64,000 nucleotides of DNA from Brasilonema sennae CENA114 (GCF_006968745.1 NZ_CP030118.1:434001-498000); one strand, 5' to 3'; shown: positions 28,330-38,108, counted from the first letter of the stretch. Made by a program: numbers and translations. Notes: a model not told the origin generated them from the sequence alone.

Positions 28330-28341
28330 AATCAACTAAAA

Positions 28342-28488
28342 TCATATCACCTTCGAGCATTACGTTACTGGCAAGGTGAATTACCTGGTACTGATCTGCC
28401 ATTAGGCATATTTGGTGAAAATTTCACGACCACTGGACTCACAGAAGAAGAACTGAACATTGGGGATTGCTTCCATCTATCGTTATGA
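28342..28488 (+). pseudogene. MOSC-domain protein remnant
   Basis: The frame reads RALRYWQGELPGTDLPLGIF then GENFTTTGLTEEELNIGDCF and stops at 28486-28488. ELPG-x-DLP-x-G-x-FGENFTT is the signature of MOSC domains (molybdenum-cofactor sulfurase C-terminal family, YiiM-like). Both the start and the later catalytic Cys region are missing, so this is a fragment. Confidence 0.7.
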
Positions 28489-28824
28489 AGGAATGAGTCA
28501 TGGGTTTAGTCGCGTATTCTTTGCGCCGACTTATACCCTTTCACTTTAAGGTTGATACAAATGGGGGGCAGGAAGCAGGGGGCACCCGAGCAGGGGGAAA
28601 GAATTATAAACCAATCATTTGTATCAGGGATTTCGTGAAATGGTATTACTTATTTCTCACAAAAGTGCATAAGTTAATTTTGCTTGCATTTATTACAAAT
28701 AGAAGGAAAGTTCAAAAGGCTTAACTTTTATTTAGCCACTTAGGTAGCTCTTAATGCATACAACAAAATTTGTCAATGCCTAAGTTCTAAATAACTTGCT
28801 TAACTTAAAAAGAGGACTTGCATT
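28489..28824. other. gap upstream of the DyP peroxidase
   Basis: No gene supported. A purine-rich run (ggggggcaggaagcaggggg) lies near 28563. The peroxidase ribosome-binding site (aaagagga, 28809-28816) is at the right end. Confidence 0.35.
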
Positions 28825-30543
28825 ATGACTCAACAAATCATTCGTGAAGCACCCACCCCTCCTCCTTTGGCGGGTCAACTCCTAAGCAAAATGCGCCCAC
28901 CTACGCCCGATGAACCAGTTCTCCGTGTGAACAATATTCAAGGCAACATTTTGGGTGGCTTCAATAAAGACTTACAGACACTCCTCTTTCTAGAAATTGA
29001 AAATGCTTGTGCCTTCAAGCAATGGCTCAAGACGCAGATTCAGTTCATTGCCACTGCGTCAGAAGTGATTGCCTTTAACCGCATATTCAAAGCCACTCGA
29101 AAACGGCGGGGTCGTGAAGGCAGTGTTAAAGCAACCTGGGTCAATGTAGCCTTCTCTTTTGAGGGACTAAAGAAACTAACTAACGATGCTGATGCTTTCA
29201 CAGATGAAGCATTTAAATCTGGTCTAGCAGCACGCGCCGCTCAACTGAACGACCCAGTGGATAAGGACGGCAAACCCATAGGCTGGGTTGTGGGTGGACC
29301 AGACAACGGCAAAGTTGACGTGGTTTTCATTGTTGCGAGCGATGAGCATAGCGACTTGCAGGCAGAAGTCGCGCGGATTGTAGAAAGCATTGTGACATTC
29401 CCAAAAGGGAGCGGTGCCAAAATCACTTTTATTGAAGAGGGTGCTACTTTACCCCCGCCCCTTTCAGGACATGAGCACTTCGGCAACTTAGATGGACTCT
29501 CACAACCTGGTATTCGTGGTAGGGTTTCTGATGATCCCAAAGACGTTCTCACTCCTCGGGAAAATCCAGAGGATCCGAACCAAGGCAAACCAGGGCAGGA
29601 TCTTCTCTGGTCAGGAGAGTTTGTTTTTGGCTATGAGGGTCAGGATGGGAGTGCCAAGACCTTGGATGATAGCAAGGGTGAGGTGGTATCGGCAGGACCT
29701 AGCTGGGCAGATGATGGCTCTTACCTTGTGTTCCGCCGGTTACGTCAAGATGTGTTCAAGTTCCATGAATTTCTCAAGGATACTGCTGAAGACTTAGACA
29801 CCAACCCCAGAAAGGTCAGCGCGAAGCTGGTTGGTCGTTGGCCTAGTGGTGCTCCTACTGTCCGCACACCTGAAAAAGATAACCCAAGTTTAGGTGATGA
29901 TGAGCTCGCCAACAATGATTTTGAATTCAACGGCGAAGATGCACCAGATGAGAAAGGATTCAAGAACGACGTTGTTCCCCCTTCCAAGGATGCGACTGGT
30001 ATTCGCTGTCCATTTATTGCCCATACCCGCAAAACCTATCCACGCAACGACAAAACACCAGGAGGAACAGGGGAAACCGAGCAAGAGATTATTGATACTA
30101 GTGAAGTGACTACCCAAAAGCGTCGCTTGCTGCGTCGGGGTATTCCTTATGGTCCTGTATCTCCTTCAACCCCAGATAATCCACAGCAAGATCCAAACTT
30201 TGTTGATCGCGGTTTGCACTTCTTGGCTTATCAGACCTCGATTGTAGACCAGTTTGAGTTTGTAACCCGGTTTTGGGTTAATAATGCGAACTTCAGCGAT
30301 ACGGCTGCTGAAGGTCACCAGTGTGAGGGTATCCCTGAAATACCTCTTGGTCATGATCCGATCATTGGTCAAAGTAATGAAGGAGGCGATCGCACACGAA
30401 CTTTCTTTATCCGCCTTGAAGATAAGCAGGGTGGCTCTCAGTGTAAGAAGTTAACCGCTCCTGAAGACTGGGTGATTCCGACGGGTGGCGGCTACTTCTT
30501 TGCACCGTCAATTAGTGCTCTAGGAAAAGTGTTGTCTAGCTAA
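28825..30543 (+). CDS. DyP-type peroxidase
   Basis: 572 residues, ATG 28825 after aaagagga. Dye-decolourising peroxidases are haem enzymes that use hydrogen peroxide on bulky substrates. Seen: VNNIQGNILGGFNKDLQTLL near the N-terminus, the distal GxxDG motif with Asp223 in FGNLDGLSQPG, and proximal haem ligand His400 in CPFIAHTRK. The protein is long for the family, with an acidic insert around residues 350-385. No signal peptide is seen. It is a lone gene with its own leader, convergent with the ferredoxin-MBL gene. Physiological substrate unknown; likely a peroxide defence role. Confidence 0.92.
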   Translation: MTQQIIREAPTPPPLAGQLLSKMRPPTPDEPVLRVNNIQGNILGGFNKDLQTLLFLEIENACAFKQWLKTQIQFIATASEVIAFNRIFKATRKRRGREGSVKATWVNVAFSFEGLKKLTNDADAFTDEAFKSGLAARAAQLNDPVDKDGKPIGWVVGGPDNGKVDVVFIVASDEHSDLQAEVARIVESIVTFPKGSGAKITFIEEGATLPPPLSGHEHFGNLDGLSQPGIRGRVSDDPKDVLTPRENPEDPNQGKPGQDLLWSGEFVFGYEGQDGSAKTLDDSKGEVVSAGPSWADDGSYLVFRRLRQDVFKFHEFLKDTAEDLDTNPRKVSAKLVGRWPSGAPTVRTPEKDNPSLGDDELANNDFEFNGEDAPDEKGFKNDVVPPSKDATGIRCPFIAHTRKTYPRNDKTPGGTGETEQEIIDTSEVTTQKRRLLRRGIPYGPVSPSTPDNPQQDPNFVDRGLHFLAYQTSIVDQFEFVTRFWVNNANFSDTAAEGHQCEGIPEIPLGHDPIIGQSNEGGDRTRTFFIRLEDKQGGSQCKKLTAPEDWVIPTGGGYFFAPSISALGKVLSS

Positions 30544-30585
30544 AGCACAGAGTCGGGCGGTGGTGTCACGCTTAAGTTGTAACAC

Positions 30586-31464
30586 CTACCGCCCAACCGA
30601 TTCTATCCACTCAACACACTTGTCCATCTGCTTTTTCATAGTTTCCACATCAGCATGATATCTACGCCCATGACCTGGAAGCACCCACTCAAAAGTGTAA
30701 TGAACCAGTTCACCCATAGATTTAATTTGCTCTGGCCAAGAGTACCAGCAGTAATCGCGAAAAGCAATGAGTTGCTTGAGACTATCAGACCATGCCAAAT
30801 GGTCGCCAGAAAACAAAAATTTATTCTTATAAAGTAAGACAGTGTGTCCTTTGGTGTGTCCAGGAACAGCAAGAATGAGTATATCGGGAGCGAACTCAAA
30901 TGGTTCTGTTCCACTGAGCGGAATTTCCACATTGCGAGTCCCAGAAGTAATGTCATCTTCGTGGAGGATGCGCTGACACTGAAAATGCTCAGCAAACTTT
31001 TGATGATCCGCTACGTCATCTCTGTGAGTCAGGTACATATAACGAACTCCCCCCATCTGTTCCAAACGTTTCACCAAGGGAGGAGTAAACCGGGGAGAAT
31101 CAACCAGAATATTACCTTCCGGTCGTTCAATGAAGTAGCTAGCAGCGCCGTAGGAATTTTCCGAGTGATAGCCGCAATGGTAAACATTATCCTCTACAGG
31201 AATCGGAAAACTCAGTTGAGCAACTTTGACATCTTGGGGCTTTTCTACTGTACCAATGGAACTGGTGGGACAAGCTAACAGAGCTTGAAGTGCTGCTAAT
31301 CTTTGCACCTCATTGAGTGGTTGGTGATAAACCACCGACTGTTCATCAACTTCTGTAAACACATCTGGAACCATCCACCGGCAAGTATCACAATCTATAC
31401 ACGAAGTATCAACATAAAAATCCCCACTGACATTTTGGGGGCGACGCAGATTTAAATGAGCCAT
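30586..31464 (-). CDS. 4Fe-4S ferredoxin-MBL fold hydrolase fusion
   Basis: 292 residues. The N-terminal 65 residues form a ferredoxin-like module (SCIDCDTCRW and ACPTSSIG, giving four Cys ligands). The rest is a metallo-beta-lactamase fold: YLTHRDDVADH replaces the standard THxHxDH, with later ligands in PGHTKGH, FSGDHLAW and LPGHGRRYH. This fusion is widespread in cyanobacteria, of unknown substrate; glyoxalase II-like hydrolysis with redox control is a possibility. The altered first metal motif suggests a family-specific site rather than loss, since several acidic and His residues remain. It converges with the DyP gene, with stops 42 bases apart. Confidence 0.88.
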   Translation of the reverse strand: MAHLNLRRPQNVSGDFYVDTSCIDCDTCRWMVPDVFTEVDEQSVVYHQPLNEVQRLAALQALLACPTSSIGTVEKPQDVKVAQLSFPIPVEDNVYHCGYHSENSYGAASYFIERPEGNILVDSPRFTPPLVKRLEQMGGVRYMYLTHRDDVADHQKFAEHFQCQRILHEDDITSGTRNVEIPLSGTEPFEFAPDILILAVPGHTKGHTVLLYKNKFLFSGDHLAWSDSLKQLIAFRDYCWYSWPEQIKSMGELVHYTFEWVLPGHGRRYHADVETMKKQMDKCVEWIESVGR

Positions 31465-31751
31465 ATAAAACCTCTTTCACCCAACCATTTGCAAAGGAAG
31501 GGTAACGAACGCTATATCTCCAGGTTAGCAAAAGCGTTGAAGAACTCGTCAAAAAAGCACCCAGATGTTCTTTGAGTGCTAGTCATGATTATTCTGATCT
31601 CAAGGCTTGTAATCTTCGATTAAATTAAACTTAAAGCATTAGTAAAACTTAGACAGGTTTAAAAAGTTAAAGAAAGTTTAGAACTTTTAAATTGAAATGT
31701 CATAAAAAGCAACAATTTACCTAAAAAACCCTGATACTCACTTATCCAAGA

Positions 31752-31832
31752 CTATTTATAAGAATCAGTAAGTTTTGATTCGTCGCTTTCTAGACCAATC
31801 AAGCGATAAATGATATTTAAAACTTTCTTCAT
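31752..31832 (-). CDS. candidate 26-residue small protein
   Basis: On the minus strand a perfect aaggag (31839-31844) stands 6 bases before an ATG that encodes MKKVLNIIYRLIGLESDESK then LTDSYK and a TAG stop. The N-terminal half is an amphipathic or membrane-seeking helix. It lies 288 bases upstream of the ferredoxin-MBL gene on the same strand. The strong ribosome-binding site is the main evidence; the family is unknown. It could be a leader peptide or a free small protein. Confidence 0.45.
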   Translation of the reverse strand: MKKVLNIIYRLIGLESDESKLTDSYK

Positions 31833-32623
31833 GGTAAACTCCTTGATTTTGTAATTGGTGTTCTAAAGATATCTTCAACGTGTCCGCTTGCGTTTCCAGA
31901 AAAAAATCATGTTTTTTTGGGGATGTAATTTATGACAATCCTATTTGAGTTGTTAAACAAAGTATTAAATCAGTCAGACAAAAAGGGAGAGATATTTCGC
32001 CACACTCCTACACTGCCACCCGCACAAGAGTTTTTACCAATCATTTGGACTTTTCAGATTAAAGTGATTGGTGTCAATAAAATTTGACAAAATTTTACAA
32101 GATGATCAATCTTAGTAATCCCGTAACTAATGCTGGTCAACTTTAGAGCAGCTACGTATACTATTTACATACACGTGTATCGTATTCATCTACAGTTAGT
32201 TAAGACAAACTCAGTTAAAGTAAGAGTAAGTAGTTTTGTGACTGGAAATAATTTTTAGCAAAAATCTGGTAAAGCTAGGCGGCGGTAAGAATTGTGGATA
32301 TTAATCGCTGTATATTAGTTTCTGATACTGCTGTGTTGATTAAGCTGTCGGCTATCAGCCTTCATCAGTTCTGAGTACAAAGTACCGAGTGCGGCAAACT
32401 GCCTACCGAGTCGTAGAGATAGCTGCCCTGCAAGCGTTTACGGCAAGCCCAACGGGCTTTACGGAAAATCGCCCGCAGAACACTTCCGTCTACAATTCTT
32501 CTCCACCCTTGGAGAGTGTCCGTGGCGTCTACAGCACTTCCTACTCAGAACTTTCTGCACACTGACTGCTTTTAGCTTAAGGCTTTTATTTCATTTTTAG
32601 TGGATGAAAAGAGGTAAAAAATC
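31833..32623. other. long gap upstream of psbU, with one possible short frame
   Basis: AT-rich to about 32280, then a GC-richer repeat-like stretch (32380-32560). A 51-codon frame at 31932-32087 (+), beginning MTILFELLNKVLNQSDKKGE, has no convincing ribosome-binding site and is only a possibility. No RNA gene was recognised. The psbU promoter must lie in the right part. Confidence 0.35.
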
Positions 32624-33055
32624 GTGAAAGGATTGGTGCGTTTATTAACAGTGTTTAGTTTGTTGTTGGGATGCTTAGGATGGCTGGGAACAACTCAAAC
32701 AGCTCAAGCAGCTGATTTGAACCTAACTGCTTTTCGTTCAGTCCCAGTTCTGGCTGCTCAAACCCTCCGCAACCCTGCAGATGAAAAACTTGCAGAGGTT
32801 TATGGTAAAAAAATTGATTTGAATAATACCAACGTGCGAGCTTTTCAAAAGTATCGAGGACTGTATCCCACCCTTGCAAATAAAATCATCAGGAATGCTC
32901 CTTACCAAAAAGTAGAGGATGTGTTGGATATTGCCGGATTGAGCGAACGTCAGAAACAAATTCTGGAAGGTAACCTAGACCACTTTACCGTATCAGAAGT
33001 TGTACCTGCCTTCACAGAAGGAGCCGAGCGCTTCAACAACGGTATCTACAGATAA
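32624..33055 (+). CDS. psbU: photosystem II 12 kDa extrinsic protein PsbU
   Basis: 143 residues from GTG 32624 with gaggt about 8 bases upstream. A signal peptide (to about AQA, residue 29) directs it to the thylakoid lumen. The mature protein has the PsbU core: [39 protein letters not shown] and the helix-hairpin-helix-like [18 protein letters not shown]. PsbU stabilises the oxygen-evolving complex and the chloride/calcium environment of photosystem II. It is monocistronic here. Confidence 0.96.
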   Translation: MKGLVRLLTVFSLLLGCLGWLGTTQTAQAADLNLTAFRSVPVLAAQTLRNPADEKLAEVYGKKIDLNNTNVRAFQKYRGLYPTLANKIIRNAPYQKVEDVLDIAGLSERQKQILEGNLDHFTVSEVVPAFTEGAERFNNGIYR

Positions 33056-33214
33056 TCGCATTTGTAGATCATCAAGCTGCTATGTGATCCACTCCTTTGT
33101 GGGAGTGGAAATTAGTTTATTTAGGAAGAGGGACAATGAGGATAAAAGACAAGGGGAATTCCCCTACTCCCTCACTCCCTCATCCCATTTGCCCCACTCC
33201 CCACACTCCCTGCT

Positions 33215-34894
33215 TTGCCTCAGACAGATATTAAAAGCCAATTTGATGTTATTGTTGTCGGTGCTGGTGCTGCTGGACTATACACAGCACTATGCATGCC
33301 TGCCGAGTTGCAAGTCGGCTTGATTACTAAAGAAACAGTTTCTCTCTCAGCTAGTGATTGGGCGCAGGGTGGAATTGCTGCAGCAGTCGCCCCAGAAGAT
33401 TCTCCTTTTCTACACATTGAAGATACAATCCAAGCGGGTGTAGGTTTGTGTGATCGCCCTGCTGTGGAATTTCTTGCAAAACTTGCTCCTAGCTGCATTC
33501 AATCCCTTGTAAACTTGGGAGTAGCGTTTGACCGTCATGGCAGCCAGTTGGCTTTAACCTTAGAAGCTGCTCATTCCCGCAACCGCGTTCTTCACGCTGC
33601 AGACACAACAGGTAGAGAAGTCACTACTACTCTCGCCAACCAAGTTCTGCGACGCCAAAACATTCAAGTGATTCAGCAAGCTTTGGCTTTGAGTTTATGG
33701 CTAGAACCAAAAACACGCAGATGTCAAGGTATTAGCCTGTTTTTTCAAGGTCATGTCAGATGGATTAGAGCAAATGCTGTCGTTTTGGCAACAGGTGGAG
33801 GGGGTCAAGTGTTTGCCCAAAGCACAAACCCTGCTGTTAGCACAGGTGATGGCGTGGCGATCGCATGGCGTGCTGGGGCAATTCTCAGGGATTTGGAATT
33901 TGTCCAATTCCACCCCACTGCTTTAACAAAACCAGGTCGCTTTCTGATCAGTGAAGCTGTGCGCGGCGAAGGGGCGCATCTTGTTGATGACGAGGGACGG
34001 CGTTTCGCCTTTGATTATCACCCAGCAGGCGAACTTGCTCCCAGAGATGTGGTCAGTCGTGCAATTTTTAGCCATTTACAAGGCACTTCAACTGATCCAG
34101 CCACTGCTCATGTGTGGTTAGATATGCGCCCCATTCCTGCTGAAAAAATCCGCCACCGCTTTCCCAATATCATTAAAGTTTGTCAACATTCGGGTGTGGA
34201 TGTTTTTTCACAACCTATTCCCGTTGCCCCTGCAGCTCATTACTGGATGGGTGGTATTGTCACCGATTTGATGAACCGGACAAACATTCCTGGTTTATAC
34301 GCAGTGGGAGAAACTACAAGTACTGGGGTACATGGAGCAAATCGCCTTGCAAGTAATTCCCTACTCGAATGTATCGTATTTGGCGCACAAATGGCAGATC
34401 TCCAGATTCCTCCAGATGTGAGTCGCGTGTCAAACCTGTCAGAACTTCTTGCTATACGAGAGTATCGCGCCGATGTAACTGAATGGAAACCCCAGCAAGA
34501 ACATTTAGAAGTACTGCGAGATAAAATACCACGTCTTCTTTGGCAAAGCGCTGGTATTTGCCGAGAGCAATCAGGTTTGGAAAGCGCGATCGCAACTCTT
34601 GAGTCTTGGCAGCAAGATTATATTTCTTTGCCTGTGAGTCAATTTTTGCTGTCTTTGCGTCCCACAGAGTCAGCTCGTTTAGAGATACCTGACGTTGAAC
34701 GCCAATTGCGGTTGTGGGCGGAAACTGGCAATTTACTGGATATCGGTGTTTTAATTCTTAAAAGCGCTGCCTTTAGAACTGAAAGCCGGGGAGGACATTA
34801 CCGCCTAGATTACCCTCAACTAGACCCTGACTGGCAAGTCCACACGCTTATACAACAAAACAACTGGTGGAAATCTCCAGTTTTGAGGGAGTAA
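33215..34894 (+). CDS. nadB: L-aspartate oxidase
   Basis: 559 residues. This FAD enzyme oxidises L-aspartate to iminoaspartate in NAD synthesis. Seen: the FAD fold VIVVGAGAAGLYTALCMP, SASDWAQGGIAAAV, EAAHSRNRVLHAADTTG, VVLATGGGGQVFAQSTNP, QFHPTAL, and active-site HGANRLASNSLLECIVFG. The start is TTG 33215: any later start would cut the FAD motif. Upstream is an unusual C-rich stretch (33160-33214) and no clear ribosome-binding site, so the true start could be slightly different. Followed by a hairpin at 34990. Confidence 0.94.
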   Translation: MPQTDIKSQFDVIVVGAGAAGLYTALCMPAELQVGLITKETVSLSASDWAQGGIAAAVAPEDSPFLHIEDTIQAGVGLCDRPAVEFLAKLAPSCIQSLVNLGVAFDRHGSQLALTLEAAHSRNRVLHAADTTGREVTTTLANQVLRRQNIQVIQQALALSLWLEPKTRRCQGISLFFQGHVRWIRANAVVLATGGGGQVFAQSTNPAVSTGDGVAIAWRAGAILRDLEFVQFHPTALTKPGRFLISEAVRGEGAHLVDDEGRRFAFDYHPAGELAPRDVVSRAIFSHLQGTSTDPATAHVWLDMRPIPAEKIRHRFPNIIKVCQHSGVDVFSQPIPVAPAAHYWMGGIVTDLMNRTNIPGLYAVGETTSTGVHGANRLASNSLLECIVFGAQMADLQIPPDVSRVSNLSELLAIREYRADVTEWKPQQEHLEVLRDKIPRLLWQSAGICREQSGLESAIATLESWQQDYISLPVSQFLLSLRPTESARLEIPDVERQLRLWAETGNLLDIGVLILKSAAFRTESRGGHYRLDYPQLDPDWQVHTLIQQNNWWKSPVLRE

Positions 34895-34989
34895 AGTAAT
34901 ACCAATTTGAAAAAAGAATGCGACAGATACACACTCCCAAACCCAAGTTTCGTCTCGGCTTTCTTCCGGATTGAATTTTGAATTGGTAT

Positions 34990-35023
34990 AACCCATCCTG
35001 AGGCAACTAAGCCAGGGTGGGTT
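34990..35023 (+). terminator. hairpin downstream of nadB
   Basis: aacccatcctg (34990-35000) pairs with cagggtgggtt (35013-35023) with one mismatch around a 12-base loop. No strong T-run follows, so termination is plausible but not certain. Confidence 0.5.
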
Positions 35024-35034
35024 ACTTGAGCAAC

Positions 35035-35280
35035 TGAAAACTACGTGAAGTACCCACCACCAACCGCAAGCGGTATAGTGGGGCTTCCTGTCTCATTTGC
35101 CGCTGTTCCGTTCGGTATACTCATTTCCTCAGACATCCCTTCCCCAGTTGATCCAGGATCAACTTAGGTCGGCGATGCCTTCGTCATTCCCCGCCTTATA
35201 TCCCCTAAAGCTCGCCGCTTGGGTTGCTTCCCCCGGCAGACTTTGCGCTAAGTAGAGTACTACTATAGCGGGGGACGAGG
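35035..35280 (-). mobile_element. possible IS200/IS605 right end or omega-RNA-like remnant without tnpB
   Basis: Read on the minus strand, this gap ends ggaagccccactataccgc, ttgcggttggtggtgggtac and ttcacgtag. This has the nested hairpin (ccac...gtgg enclosing accgc/gcggt) and the gtgggtacttcac ending that I associate with right ends of cyanobacterial IS200/IS605 elements, where the tnpB guide RNA lies. A second hairpin (agttgat/atcaact) is at about 35149-35167. No tnpB frame is next to it; the VKOR gene ends at 35287. The part at about 35190-35255 also matches the dispersed repeat of 59909 and 61795. The assignment rests on memory of similar ends and is tentative. Confidence 0.35.
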
Positions 35281-35286
35281 GCGCGA

Positions 35287-36252
35287 CTACTTAAAAGCAC
35301 CAGGAAAATTGTTAAAATTGCGTGGACCTTGATAACCAGAAATTTGAGCTAATTTCTCTAATGGCTGTACATTGGAATATAATTTACCGTTAATTTGCCA
35401 AGTAGGAAAGCCTTGAATGCCAGCAGCTTTGCACAAATCTGGACGAGCGTCTTTGCCTTGGGGATCACACTCAATTTTTTGAATTTCTGGATACGCCTGT
35501 TTACCGAACAGTTGCTTTTGTTCGTGGCAATGAGGACACCACCAAGCTACGTATTCTTTAGCACCAATTTTGGTTAAGTGACGTGCTAACTCAATTTCTG
35601 CTTCACCAGAAGTTGTGGTGATCGCCCAACCAACACCGGCTGTTGGCTGTCCGCTTGGTTCTAAGCTAACTCCATTTGATCCAGTTCTAGCATTAGGGTT
35701 ATTTACATTGGCATAAACGCCTAAAGTCCCAATGAGCGTCACCATGCCAACAATAATGGCAGTAAAGAAAATTTGCCCAATATCATCCCATGTGCGACCA
35801 ATGATAGTTAGCACTAACAAAGTCAGGGAGAATACAGCCGAAGCAAGACAGTACAGACAAAGTGCTTTGATTGTGAAAAATAGCAGATACATTAAGTAGC
35901 CGCTAAAGATAGACATGGCGATCGCACCTGCCAAAAGCAACAACCATGTCACGTTTTCCAACTTTGTCCGAGTATCTTTATTTTTTGCTGCATCAACTCT
36001 CAAAGGAAGCAAAGCGAAGACAGCCATGCTGGCGTAAGCTAGGAAGCCAAACAAAGCTAGAGGTAGCCCCAAAACTGTGGCATAAGGGCTAGCAAGTACT
36101 AAATCACAACTATTGGTGGGGCAAGCGGCAGATCCTTGTGTTAACTTAACGACAGTCAGATAAGCTGTTGTTAATGCGCCACAAGATGCGATCGCGGCAA
36201 TTAATATCCGCGATTTTTTATGAATCCAGGGAATAGAACGACGGCGACTCAT
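35287..36252 (-). CDS. VKOR-thioredoxin fusion protein
   Basis: 321 residues from ATG 36252; a TTG three codons upstream is less likely. The vitamin K epoxide reductase domain has four or five membrane helices with the loop Cys pair Cys44/Cys49 (CPTNSC) and the quinone-reducing Cys132/Cys135 (CLYC). After a linker comes a periplasmic/lumenal thioredoxin domain with Cys239/Cys242 (WWCPHC) and cis-Pro in GFPTWQ. This natural fusion is known from cyanobacteria as a DsbB-plus-DsbA equivalent that introduces disulfides, including into lumenal photosystem II proteins. All redox residues are present. It lies 160 bases downstream of btpA on the same strand. Confidence 0.93.
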   Translation of the reverse strand: MSRRRSIPWIHKKSRILIAAIASCGALTTAYLTVVKLTQGSAACPTNSCDLVLASPYATVLGLPLALFGFLAYASMAVFALLPLRVDAAKNKDTRTKLENVTWLLLLAGAIAMSIFSGYLMYLLFFTIKALCLYCLASAVFSLTLLVLTIIGRTWDDIGQIFFTAIIVGMVTLIGTLGVYANVNNPNARTGSNGVSLEPSGQPTAGVGWAITTTSGEAEIELARHLTKIGAKEYVAWWCPHCHEQKQLFGKQAYPEIQKIECDPQGKDARPDLCKAAGIQGFPTWQINGKLYSNVQPLEKLAQISGYQGPRNFNNFPGAFK

Positions 36253-36411
36253 AAACTGCAATAAAGAATTGAAAATAACAGACTAGGATTTGGAAATGGG
36301 AAATTGGAATTTATGAGTTGTTGGTTGCTAGTCATTAGTTTTTTACTTATTAGTTCTTAAGTTACTAGTAACTACTACTTGTCTCCCGATTCCCAATTCC
36401 CCATTCCTCAG

Positions 36412-37260
36412 TTACGAGTGTAGCTTTAGCTCGGAAATTGATTTGGTTTCACCTTTTGAGTTCCAACCTTTACGTGCAGCTTCCACAAATTGACTGACTC
36501 GATTTGGATCTATAGGTTGCTCACGACGACCGTGGCGTTTCAAAGCACTGGAAACAATGACACCATCTGCCGCCTGTATCAGTGTAGCAATGTTTTCTAA
36601 ACTTGCTCCACTACCAATAAACACTGGAGTGCCGCTAGCAGCAGAAGATGCCAATTCCAAATCTTCTGGGCTTGTAGGATGACCCGTCGCCCAGCCAGAT
36701 ATAATCACCGCATCTGCTAAACCGCGCTCAATGGTGTCTTGCACTGCTGTGGTGAGATTCACAGCACTCAACGGACGAGCGTGCTTGACCAACACATCCG
36801 CAAAAATTTTGACATCGCTGCCTAACTCCCGCCGATAGCGCAGGAGTTGATAAGCTTCTCCCTCAATAATGCCCTGGTCGGTTGCCATGACACCTGTCAG
36901 GACATTAACACGGATAAATTGCGCTCTGACACAGCTGGCGATCGCCATTGCACTCCTAGCGTCGTTCCGTAAAACATTTATACCTACAGGCAGCGTTACC
37001 ATATTTTGTATCCGCTGTACCAACATAGTCATGGCACTCACAACTGCTGGATCGACCTGGTTTTTGGGAAACGGCGCGTCGAAAAAATTCTCTACAATAA
37101 TACCGTCAACCCCTCCACTTGCCAGGGCTGTTGCTTCTTGCTCGGCACGGTCAACGACTGCTTTGAGGCTACCTCCCCAACGGGGCGAAGTAGGTAACGG
37201 TAGTAGGTGAACTACGCCTATAATTGGTGTTCGGGTTTTAAATAGCTGATATAAGTCCAC
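36412..37260 (-). CDS. btpA: BtpA family photosystem I biogenesis protein
   Basis: 282 residues from GTG 37260 (family members begin MDLYQLFKT). TIM-barrel-like BtpA: TPIIGVVHLLPLPTSPR, GGVDGIIVENFFDAPF, PVGINVLRNDARSAMAIA, ADAVIISGWATGHPT and VFIGSGASLENI. In Synechocystis BtpA is a thylakoid-surface protein needed for stable photosystem I accumulation, especially in the cold. Length is normal. The VKOR fusion follows on the same strand. Confidence 0.93.
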   Translation of the reverse strand: MDLYQLFKTRTPIIGVVHLLPLPTSPRWGGSLKAVVDRAEQEATALASGGVDGIIVENFFDAPFPKNQVDPAVVSAMTMLVQRIQNMVTLPVGINVLRNDARSAMAIASCVRAQFIRVNVLTGVMATDQGIIEGEAYQLLRYRRELGSDVKIFADVLVKHARPLSAVNLTTAVQDTIERGLADAVIISGWATGHPTSPEDLELASSAASGTPVFIGSGASLENIATLIQAADGVIVSSALKRHGRREQPIDPNRVSQFVEAARKGWNSKGETKSISELKLHS

Positions 37261-37324
37261 GTTTTTAACCCGCTTTGCGGAGTCATCAGTCCTTAGTCAT
37301 TCATCATTTGTTATTATCACTGGT

Positions 37325-37349
37325 GACTATTGACTATTGACTATTGACT
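37325..37349. repeat. short tandem heptamer repeat (gactatt)
   Basis: Three head-to-tail copies of gactatt plus a partial fourth. Short tandemly repeated heptamers of this kind are a known feature of filamentous cyanobacterial genomes. Confidence 0.7.
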
Positions 37350-38108
37350 CATAATTCACTACTAATTATTTAAGTTTGCTTTTGATCACCATTTGTTCAA
37401 CTAGCTCTTAAACAATTTTATTTGTTATTTGCACCCAACAAGCATTTCCAACGACTTGCCAGTAGTGTTTTGTTTTCTTTTAGCTCCGGGGTCGCTTGCG
37501 TCCTCCTTAGGATGGAATGTGGCGGCAAAGTTTCCATAAGATATGTTAAGATATTGTTGACACAGCAAGAGGAGTTTGCCACTCACCAGACGCGAGGCAG
37601 CTTCCCGTGGATAAGGCATCTCGCATATCACTTGTTTCAGGCATTGCCTGAAAACAGGGGTAGCATTACCGTTATGCAGGCGTTAACGCGCTATTTTCCT
37701 CAGGGTAGCGACTTCTCCAAAAGCGCCACACACTGTTGGTTTTGGGGAGATGAGCGATAATTCTCATTAACCTGACCAATTTCCAAATCGAGAGTGGCTT
37801 CCCAAGAGGTAAACTAACAACACACACGTAGCGGTAATGTAAAATACCAACAGGCAATTTATAAACAAAGATTAACGACTAGTGTCAAACTTATCAAACT
37901 GTTGCTTATTTTCCCTTGACCAACAGATTAATAGAGCTATCATAGCATGAACTCTATCTTCCTCGTGGTCATAGCTGCCTGAGGCTGTATATAACTAGAA
38001 AGTCATAGCAAAGTTAGGAGGTTTTAACCAACCTCATGGTGTTTGAAGCAAAAAAACTAGCCCTTAAACCGTTGAAGTACATGAAAAAACCTAAAGATTT
38101 TTGTGAAT
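37350..38108. other. gap upstream of rimO
   Basis: About 760 bases without a recognised gene. Frames open on both strands between 37420 and 37760 have no family resemblance and unlikely composition. A tidy hairpin near 38014-38033 (aggttttaaccaacct) precedes rimO and may be in its leader. Confidence 0.35.

Noticed and set aside
28500..28724. 74-codon frame upstream of the DyP peroxidase
   Set aside because: It runs through a purine-rich tract and shows no domain; not supported.
37422..37760. Overlapping open frames of 60-110 codons upstream of rimO
   Set aside because: No ribosome-binding site, no recognisable domain and unusual composition; treated as gap.
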